Assembly (NCBI GenBank): GCA_017960605.1
Contig: JAGCYV010000026.1
Span: forward strand, 1-48,388
DNA: 48,388 bases
Direction: 5' to 3'
Source of the DNA: Bacteroidales bacterium
Lineage (GTDB): Bacteria; Bacteroidota; Bacteroidia; Bacteroidales; P3
This document shows positions 1 to 5,081 of this stretch, piece by piece. The notes beneath the pieces are model-generated. The model searched no databases, was not told the DNA's origin, and saw nothing but the letters and a program-made list of their open reading frames with translations. Numbering within the stretch: position 1 is the first letter of the stretch; each line of letters starts with the position of its first letter. The translations under genes were made by a program, and so were the position numbers.

Positions 1-1
1 C

Positions 2-709
2 ATCTACAAGCAGTTCGACTCTATGCTGCGCCGTGGCTTCGAGGAGCTGCCTCCGCAGATGTCCGTCTATAATGCCTTCATCCAGGCCAACCTCGGTGTC
101 GTCAAGGTGTACATCACCAAGCGTATGAAACTCAACGGCGGTGCCATCCTCGCACCTTATCAGATTACGCGTGGCAGCCTCCCCAGCATCAGCATGACCA
201 AGAATAGCAACAACAAGTTGGTCAGCAGCATTGCCCTTGGCTCACTCACCATCAGCGCGACAACCACCGTGGCGCAATTCTCGCAAGCCGTCATTGACAA
301 CAACGCTTCGTTTCTCGAAGGCGACCAAATCACCTTCTTCCACGGCATCCAGACTGTCGATTCGGTGACGCGAACCCCTCGCGCCTCCATCACCGGCTAT
401 AAGGTGGTGTTGAGCACAGCCGACGACACGCCCCTTTGGAACGTCGTCAGTCAGTTGGGCTTCTCAGTAGCTGACAACAAACTCGCAACATCTGTCGAGA
501 TTACCAACGGCGCCGCCGTGTGGGTACATAGCCGCGAGGCCGTCGATGGCACATTGAAGGTCAGCACACAGTTCTTCTATGTCGAGAACTCCGCCCTTGC
601 TACCTACCAGAGCAACTCGGCCATTATTGCCTCTGTCAACAGCTACGGTGGCATCAACTCCGCCGCTGTCTATCTCCAGCCCGAACTCAACAATACCACC
701 ACACCCTGA
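2..709 (+). CDS. Phage/appendage-type structural protein, DUF6266-like (5' partial)
   Basis: The frame is open from base 2, so the gene starts outside the window; the internal ATG at 23 is not necessarily the start. About 235 residues are visible. The opening block (GFEELPPQMSVYNAF, then LAPYQITRGSLPSI) has the layout I associate with DUF6266 proteins of Bacteroidetes: a conserved helical segment with an N-A-F motif, then a basic region and an 'SRG-L' like turn leading into beta-rich domains. The rest is Ser/Thr/Asn-rich with alternating hydrophobics, as in beta-sandwich surface or virion proteins. There is no membrane segment after residue 30. It is followed by two more structural-looking genes and an amidase, which suggests the end of a phage-type late operon. 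The family call rests on memory and is tentative. Confidence 0.5.
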   Translation: MYKQFDSMLRRGFEELPPQMSVYNAFIQANLGVVKVYITKRMKLNGGAILAPYQITRGSLPSISMTKNSNNKLVSSIALGSLTISATTTVAQFSQAVIDNNASFLEGDQITFFHGIQTVDSVTRTPRASITGYKVVLSTADDTPLWNVVSQLGFSVADNKLATSVEITNGAAVWVHSREAVDGTLKVSTQFFYVENSALATYQSNSAIIASVNSYGGINSAAVYLQPELNNTTTP

Positions 710-739
710 CTGCCCCGTCAGGTCATCCGACTGCTCCTC

Positions 740-761
740 GGAGGGCGACCCCTCGCCCTCC
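740..761. other. Short GC-rich hairpin after first gene
   Basis: GGAGGGCGA (740-748) and TCGCCCTCC (753-761) form a perfect 9-bp stem with a CCCC loop, 31 bases after the stop codon at 709. No T-run follows, so it is a poor intrinsic terminator; it may stabilise the mRNA end. Confidence 0.4.
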
Positions 762-794
762 ACAGCCACCGGATAATTCTTACGACCCAATAAA

Positions 795-815
795 TTTCAA
801 TTTTCAATTATCAAT
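795..815. repeat. Degenerate heptamer array before the next gene
   Basis: Three heptamers, TTTCAAT, TTTCAAT and TATCAAT, run up to eight bases before the GTG at 823. This is the first of many period-7 arrays in the window. The downstream frame is open through it. Confidence 0.6.
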
Positions 816-822
816 TCGTAAA

Positions 823-1164
823 GTGGAAGATTTAGAAATCACAACCCTCCCGACCGCCGACCCCGCGTCCATCCCCAAGCTCAACACCCTTGGCTATGAC
901 GCCGACGGCAACGCCGCGCAAGTCCGCCTTTCTGACTTGTCGCCACAGATCATCAAGGCCGCGAGCATTGATTTCTTGTCCGGCCTCTTCATCAGCCGAC
1001 AGTCCTTCGTCGCCAACACTTCCGAGGTCTTTATCAACGGTCTCCGCTACACCCTCGGCAAGGACTACAAGGAGTTGTCCGACGGAACCAAGTCCGACGG
1101 ACTCGAAATTCCCGGCATTGAGAGCGACGACGAAATCATCCTCAAAGCCATCCCAATCAATTAA
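823..1164 (+). CDS. Small appendage-like protein with a 'VFINGLRY' beta module
   Basis: 113 residues starting with GTG; no ATG is available near the 5' end and the same frame is open upstream through the heptamer array, so the start is uncertain. The C-terminal half (residues 65-110) reads S-E-V-F-I-N-G-L-R-Y-T-L, then a Asp-Gly rich turn, then D-D-E-I-I-L-K-A. This is a compact beta module with the same plan as the C-terminus of the next gene (VFVNGL...DYTLSD...GDTVNILY). Such 'V-F-V-N-G-x-x-x' modules are common in tail fibre and head appendage proteins of phages. It has no signal peptide. It lies 22 bases upstream of the next gene, so the two are probably co-transcribed. The specific function is unknown. 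Confidence 0.55.
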   Translation: MEDLEITTLPTADPASIPKLNTLGYDADGNAAQVRLSDLSPQIIKAASIDFLSGLFISRQSFVANTSEVFINGLRYTLGKDYKELSDGTKSDGLEIPGIESDDEIILKAIPIN

Positions 1165-1186
1165 AACCATTAAAAAGTAAAAGATT

Positions 1187-1765
1187 ATGCAGAAACTCAA
1201 AGTTAAACAACTCGACGGCGTTGTATCGCCATCCGCATCAGATGACTGGTCATCTTTGACCGACCAGCTGGCCACCGCAGCCTCAACAAGTGAGAAAATC
1301 GACAATGCCGTCAGCAACGCCATAGGCGGCGCACTCCAGTCCGTCACTGGCGGAAGTGCCGAAACAGGCAAGTATGTCTCTGCCGTCACCAAAGAAGGCA
1401 CCGCCGTCAAGGTCGTCAAGACAGCCCTCCCTGTCACAGGTGTCAACACCACCAACACCGCCGGTACTGGCACCACCACCAAGGCCATTGTAAGCCTCGC
1501 CCTCTCCAGCGGCAAGGTCGTGGCCACGGAGAAAAACATTGCCTTCCCCAACCCTCCTATCCTGACCACCGACAGCGTGGACTTCACCCCAGAAATCACC
1601 CTCACCAAATCGCCTTATGGCGAAAGTGCTGTAGGTGTCTTCGTCAACGGCCTGATGCAGTCACCCACCGACTACACCCTCTCTGATACCAAGCTCACCT
1701 TCAAAGATCCCTCCCACTACGCCAAAGGCGACACCGTCAACATCCTCTACCTCACCGCCGCCTAA
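1187..1765 (+). CDS. Phage appendage-like protein with C-terminal 'VFVNGL' module
   Basis: 192 residues. The N-terminal third (MQKLKVKQLDGVVSPSASDDWSS) leads into an Ala/Ser/Thr-rich segment. The middle has a G-T-A-V-K-V-V-K-T / T-N-T-A-G-T-G low-complexity stretch. The last 50 residues (G-V-F-V-N-G-L, D-Y-T-L-S, K-G-D-T-V-N-I-L-Y) repeat the module of the preceding gene. The composition suggests a secreted or virion fibre-like protein without a classical signal peptide. The position just upstream of the amidase fits a tail appendage or receptor-binding accessory. I do not recognise a named family. Confidence 0.55.
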   Translation: MQKLKVKQLDGVVSPSASDDWSSLTDQLATAASTSEKIDNAVSNAIGGALQSVTGGSAETGKYVSAVTKEGTAVKVVKTALPVTGVNTTNTAGTGTTTKAIVSLALSSGKVVATEKNIAFPNPPILTTDSVDFTPEITLTKSPYGESAVGVFVNGLMQSPTDYTLSDTKLTFKDPSHYAKGDTVNILYLTAA

Positions 1766-1894
1766 TCCCTGACTAACCCCGAGAGGGCAAGGGAAAGGAT
1801 CCACCCCGGCCCTCTCTCCAAAACTCTATCGTATCTATCGCCTCTATCCATTCTATTGTTGCGTATGCTGCGACACCGTCGCAGCCCAAAGACG

Positions 1895-1930
1895 CCCATT
1901 AAACCCATTAGCCCCATCAAACCCACAAAG
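1895..1930. repeat. Period-9 array before the amidase
   Basis: Four 9-base units beginning CCCAT/CCCAC (CCCATTAAA, CCCATTAGC, CCCATCAAA, CCCACAAAG) run up to two bases before the amidase ATG at 1933. A related period-9 array lies inside the lipoprotein gene at 3102-3137. Confidence 0.6.
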
Positions 1931-1932
1931 AA

Positions 1933-2346
1933 ATGCGAACAATCACCGAAATCATCATCCATTGCACCGCCACTCGCCTCGATGCCATCTGCACCGTGGA
2001 GAGCATCCGTCACTACCATAAGAGCCTCGGCTGGCACGACATCGGCTACCATTATGTCATCTATCCCGATGGCAGCGTCCACTCAGGCCGTCCAGTCGAA
2101 GACGTTGGTGCCCATTGCCCTGGCCACAACGCCCACTCTATTGGCATCGCCTATGTCGGCGGCCTCGATGCCGACGGCCACGCCGCCGACACCCGCACCG
2201 AAGCCCAGTGCCTCGCCTTGCTCCAACTCGTCCGTGACCTGATGGAAGAGTACCCCATCACCTCTATCCACGGCCATAACGAGTTCTCCAACCGTGCCTG
2301 CCCCTGTTTCGACGTCCAGCAATGGTGCAAAGAAGTAGGATTGTGA
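1933..2346 (+). CDS. N-acetylmuramoyl-L-alanine amidase (T7 lysozyme-like endolysin)
   Basis: 137 residues, a complete amidase_2 fold. It cleaves the amide bond between N-acetylmuramic acid and L-alanine in peptidoglycan. Candidate zinc ligands and catalytic residues are His10 (IIIHCTAT), His40 (IGYHYVI), His113/His115 (SIHGHNEF) and Cys123/Cys125 in ACPCFD, matching the H..Y..H..C pattern of T7 lysozyme. There is no signal peptide, so release needs a membrane partner or holin; two small membrane genes follow at 2537 and 2766, as in Bacteroidetes prophage lysis modules. The start is the ATG after the period-9 array. Confidence 0.92.
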   Translation: MRTITEIIIHCTATRLDAICTVESIRHYHKSLGWHDIGYHYVIYPDGSVHSGRPVEDVGAHCPGHNAHSIGIAYVGGLDADGHAADTRTEAQCLALLQLVRDLMEEYPITSIHGHNEFSNRACPCFDVQQWCKEVGL

Positions 2347-2376
2347 CGATAGCCCTGTAAGGGCGTCAGACCTTAA

Positions 2377-2405
2377 CCGTGGGTGAAGCGCAGCGAAACC
2401 CACGG
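2377..2405. other. Hairpin in the gap after the amidase
   Basis: CCGTGGGT (2377-2384) pairs with ACCCACGG (2398-2405) across a 13-base loop. The 190-base gap 2347-2536 also holds AGCCCTGTAAGGGC-like and GCGCC/GGCGC-like short inversions and no credible gene. It looks like mosaic intergenic repeat material. Confidence 0.45.
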
Positions 2406-2536
2406 AAAAGAGAATCCTCCCTTCCTTTGAGCCCGACAGGGCGACACAATCACCGCGTCAGCGGGAATAATCTACAAGATTCACAAGATTTCTTGCGCCG
2501 TCAGGCGCATAGGAGAATATCAAGATTTACTGAAAT

Positions 2537-2866
2537 ATGAACAACCTTTGGAACATCATCCTATCCGTCCTAACCATCGTCGCCGGTGGCGGCTGGCTGT
2601 TCGACCGCCACCGCCATCGGCAGGAAGTCGAAAGCCTGAAGGCCGACAACCGACAAAAGGACATGAACCTGTCGAAAATGTACGTCGACGAGTTCAAAGA
2701 AAATATCGCCGATCCCCTGCGGCATGAAGTCAGGGAATTAAGAACCGAGATAACCCATTTAAGAAATGCGATACAGAAGATTAACGACTGCCCTCATAGC
2801 GACGCTTGCCCTGTTTACAGTGAGTTGCAGAAGCAGCAAGACCGTCACGCAGCAGACCCACAATGA
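2537..2866 (+). CDS. Membrane-anchored coiled-coil protein (holin or inner spanin-like)
   Basis: 109 residues: one N-terminal membrane segment (residues 5-22), then a charged, probably coiled-coil stretch (about 25-80) ending in a C-P-H-S-D-A-C-P-V motif at 88-96. This form, an N-in transmembrane anchor followed by a helix and a CP...CPV tail, is one I associate with small proteins next to amidases in Bacteroidetes prophages. The last 101 bases overlap the start of the next gene in another frame. An i-spanin or holin accessory role is an inference from topology and position; no direct family signature proves it. Confidence 0.65.
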   Translation: MNNLWNIILSVLTIVAGGGWLFDRHRHRQEVESLKADNRQKDMNLSKMYVDEFKENIADPLRHEVRELRTEITHLRNAIQKINDCPHSDACPVYSELQKQQDRHAADPQ

Positions 2867-3215
2867 AACCGTCCACGACACCGTGATTGAGACCGTCACC
2901 CTCACCCTCCACGACACCATTCGTGAAACCACCACTATCCTCGTCCAAACCAACGAGAATGGTGACACCACCCGCCTCACCACCAACCGCGACTGCGAGA
3001 AGATAACCTCTCGCGACCGCACCACCAACCACTCCCACCACCTCACCCAATCTGAAACCACCAGCACTACCAAGGAAACCACCCAAACCTCCCCCAGTAG
3101 CCCCATTCAACCCATCAACCCCAACTCCCCCATCAAACCCCTCCTAATCTCCTTCCTCCTCGGCCTCCTCCTTATCCCACTCTTCAAACTATTCCACCAC
3201 CTAATAAACAGATAA
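2766..3215 (+). CDS. Lipoprotein with C-terminal membrane helix (spanin-like)
   Basis: 149 residues. The N-terminus is a lipoprotein signal (MRYRRLTTALIATLALF then TVSC, Cys21). The middle (25-110) is Thr/His/Glu-rich and unstructured-looking. Residues 124-143 form a C-terminal transmembrane helix. Lipid at one end and a membrane helix at the other is the topology of unimolecular spanins. The first 101 bases overlap the previous gene in a different frame, an arrangement also seen in Rz/Rz1 pairs. The Pro-rich segment at 113-124 is encoded by a period-9 DNA array. The lipobox is imperfect (Thr at -3). Lysis of the outer membrane is the inferred role. Confidence 0.65.
   Translation: MRYRRLTTALIATLALFTVSCRSSKTVTQQTHNETVHDTVIETVTLTLHDTIRETTTILVQTNENGDTTRLTTNRDCEKITSRDRTTNHSHHLTQSETTSTTKETTQTSPSSPIQPINPNSPIKPLLISFLLGLLLIPLFKLFHHLINR
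3102..3137. repeat. Period-9 array inside the spanin-like gene
   Basis: Four 9-base units (CCCATTCAA, CCCATCAAC, CCCAACTCC, CCCATCAAA) encode a P-I-Q / P-I-N / P-N-S / P-I-K tripeptide series. Because 9 is a multiple of 3, unit gain or loss would keep the frame. Confidence 0.65.
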
Positions 3216-3261
3216 GGATAGGCGTTTTTATGAAGAGATTTCCGCCCACATCCAAAAAAGG

Positions 3262-3298
3262 AACGGCGAGTCTAAATAACCGTTCGCCGTTTCTTTGC
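3262..3298. terminator. Probable terminator at the end of the phage module
   Basis: AACGGCGA (3262-3269) and TCGCCGTT (3284-3291) form an 8-bp stem followed by TCTTT. It lies 46 bases after the last phage-type gene and before the convergent gene on the minus strand. The T-run is short, so strength is uncertain. Confidence 0.55.
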
Positions 3299-3337
3299 TC
3301 CCATAAATACCAAGATAGATATAATATAGAAAACAAT

Positions 3338-4348
3338 TTATGGGTTTTGACTATGCTCTTTTATATAGTTTGACATTTTTTCAAATATTATTGGTGCCCA
3401 AAGCTTCATTTCACCTCTGTCTCCTAATTTCAATCCTTCGCCATGGATTGATTCAATAATTTCATTTTGTAATTCAATTGGCATTTCTCCAGAAATGTGT
3501 TTTGCCCATATTTGATTAAGGACATTACGTTCATATTCTATTTTACCCTTTACAAAAGATTGGATAATTGCTTTTTTCGCATCTACAAACGGCTCCATCG
3601 GGACAATACATCTGTTTTCGGCTTGAATACCTGTATTGCTCGTTGCTTCATCAAGGTATCCTTCCAAGCCCCAAAAATCATTAACATTACTGTCGATTCC
3701 TATAAATACTGCAGTATCTCCACAAATAAAAGCAGCACTATCATGCGTTTCATTTGTTTTAAAGTTAACAAAACCCGCATCGTTTGATAGGTATTCTGGA
3801 CAATATAATATTTTGTATCTAAATGGCATTTTCTCCACAATAGTTTTTGTATCTATTCCAAGTTTTTTGTGCTCAAGATAAGAAAACAGATAGTTGCGCA
3901 TACATTCCTCAACGTCAGGAGATAACCAATCACCTAAAACCTTTGTAATTGAAATTCTCCAAACAACTGACATCCAAAAGAAAAGTGAAATATCACCAGG
4001 AATATGTTTGCCACTTTTCAAGAATGAAGCGTAAGGAGATTCCAAATATTCGGCAAGAAGTTTTTCACATTGGGGACATAAATAATAGTCTTTTGCTAAT
4101 GAATCAACCTTTAATTCATTAATTCGATCCTCATTTAGGCTCCCATCTCCGAACAATTCTTCATATTTGGTTGAGGGTAAGTCTCCTGTGTGAACTTTTT
4201 GTCTCGTGGCAGTCAAAGTGAATGCTATATCTTTGCCACGTTTGCCACTTCCATCATAGCTGAATATCCGTGCCCCCAGAAAACTGGGCACAATATGCGA
4301 GTTGGTTTGGGTGGCTTCAGCATTTTTACATAATAAACAATTATCCAT
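3338..4348 (-). CDS. HNH-like treble-clef protein, possible antiphage factor
   Basis: 336 residues from the ATG at 4346-4348. A longer frame reaches 4402, but a TATCTTTG promoter box lies inside that extension, and the chosen ATG has a good AAAGGAAAT ribosome site. The N-terminus has Cys4-x2-Cys7, then N-S-H-I-V-P (His18), then Cys91-x2-Cys94: a zinc treble clef of the kind in HNH nucleases and their relatives with an 'SHI(I/V)P' motif. The rest (100-336) is alpha-helical without membrane segments and I cannot name it. The gene is AT-rich with rare host-like codons and sits at the edge of the defence island, transcribed toward the phage module. Nuclease activity is not shown by the sequence. 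Confidence 0.6.
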   Translation of the reverse strand: MDNCLLCKNAEATQTNSHIVPSFLGARIFSYDGSGKRGKDIAFTLTATRQKVHTGDLPSTKYEELFGDGSLNEDRINELKVDSLAKDYYLCPQCEKLLAEYLESPYASFLKSGKHIPGDISLFFWMSVVWRISITKVLGDWLSPDVEECMRNYLFSYLEHKKLGIDTKTIVEKMPFRYKILYCPEYLSNDAGFVNFKTNETHDSAAFICGDTAVFIGIDSNVNDFWGLEGYLDEATSNTGIQAENRCIVPMEPFVDAKKAIIQSFVKGKIEYERNVLNQIWAKHISGEMPIELQNEIIESIHGEGLKLGDRGEMKLWAPIIFEKMSNYIKEHSQNP

Positions 4349-4371
4349 ATTTCCTTTTATTAAAAATAATG

Positions 4372-4402
4372 CAAAGATACAATGTTTTATTAAAATATAC
4401 AA
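4372..4402 (-). promoter_or_regulatory. Promoter for the HNH-like gene
   Basis: On the minus strand TATCTTTG (complement of 4372-4379) matches the Bacteroidetes -7 box TAnnTTTG, with TTG 20 bases upstream (complement of 4400-4402). It would give a leader of about 17 bases and decides the start at 4348. Confidence 0.7.
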
Positions 4403-4464
4403 GAAGCAAAGTGAGATACTAATGATGACTAAGTTTTTTTCTTATGCATCCGAAACTGAATTAG

Positions 4465-4472
4465 TATCTTTG
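4465..4472 (+). promoter_or_regulatory. Possible plus-strand promoter upstream of the repeat region
   Basis: TATCTTTG matches the -7 consensus; no TTG is present at the -33 position. If active, it would transcribe the repeat region (4553-4648) and could reach the restriction gene at 5082 with a leader of about 600 bases. Confidence 0.4.
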
Positions 4473-4552
4473 TATTCATAACAATACAGATGAGAAACAG
4501 ATAGTGGTCCTAAATCTCACAATAATGAAGCCCCACGGGCAATATTTATTCA

Positions 4553-4648
4553 AAAATGGCGTTATCAATAAAGGATTTATAAATTGGTTTAATCAAAAAA
4601 TGGCGTTATCAGAATTGGAATATTGATTTTATCAAAATGGCGTTATCA
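4553..4648. repeat. Three direct repeats, spaced 44 and 37 bases
   Basis: The 15-mer AAAATGGCGTTATCA occurs exactly at 4553-4567, 4597-4611 and 4634-4648. A fourth, degenerate copy of the flanking sequence (ATTGATTTATAATGAATGGC) lies at 4664-4683. The whole gap 4403-5081 contains no convincing gene; a 33-codon ORF at 4525-4626 is built largely from the repeats. Confidence 0.75.
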
Positions 4649-4683
4649 AATAGGAATGGGGATATTGATTTATAATGAATGGC

Positions 4684-4994
4684 AAAGAGAAAGGTCCCCG
4701 CTGGGGCCGTCCTCTGCTGTTGCCGATGCGGGACTAAACCGTCGGCATAGCCGTCGGTGCACCCCGCGTGTCGAGGATAAAAAACGGAAAGCTTCTTCTG
4801 GTTCCTATGCGCAGTTTGCCCACCCACGCTGCGGCGCCGAAGAATGCTCCTGGGGAGAAGGTAGAGAAAAGACCTTCCTCACTGCATTTAATTTTGATAA
4901 TAAGGTGTTCGGTTCCCCTTCGGGGTGCCCCCAGGAGGCCGAAGAACTCTTCGTCGCCACCGAGCGTAACGCCAAGCTGCGCTACGAGGGCTAC
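4684..4994 (+). other. GC-rich non-coding or decayed stretch
   Basis: A GC-rich island inside AT-rich DNA. It holds small hairpins (GGTCCCC/GGGGCC near 4694; CCCC/GGGG near 4915) and a CCGTCGG direct repeat near 4740. Only its last 75 bases look like coding DNA: one frame reads E-A-E-E-L-F-V-A-T-E-R-N-A-K-L-R-Y-E-G-Y and runs into K-K-L-S-E-M and a stop at 5013-5015, with host-like codons. I interpret that as the 3' remnant of an unidentified gene. Confidence 0.4.
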
Positions 4995-5015
4995 AAGAAA
5001 CTCTCGGAGATGTAA
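4995..5015 (+). repeat. Left copy of 21-base imperfect direct repeat flanking the island
   Basis: Matches 12077-12097 at 19 of 21 positions. It ends in a TAA stop in a K-K-L-S-E-M reading frame. The two copies bracket the restriction/HEPN/RloAB/SLOG-nuclease block, so they could be a duplicated gene end or an attachment/recombination site. Confidence 0.5.
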
Positions 5016-5028
5016 TATTCTCCACCCC

Positions 5029-5060
5029 AAGTCTGGAAGGTCGAGAGGCCTTCCAGACTT
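5029..5060. promoter_or_regulatory. 12-bp perfect inverted repeat upstream of the restriction gene
   Basis: AAGTCTGGAAGG (5029-5040) and CCTTCCAGACTT (5049-5060) with an 8-base loop, ending 21 bases before the ATG at 5082. It is followed by an A-rich, not T-rich, stretch, so it is not a plus-strand terminator. It may be an operator or leader hairpin. Confidence 0.5.
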
Positions 5061-5081
5061 CAAAAAACAAAAAACAACAAG

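Noticed and set aside
4525-4626. 33-codon ORF (M-K-P-H-G-Q-Y ...)
   Set aside because: Composed mainly of the direct repeats read in two frames; no conservation evidence.
4553-4648. Possible CRISPR array
   Set aside because: Only three 15-base repeats, unequal spacing and no cas gene; direct repeats of CRISPRs are longer.
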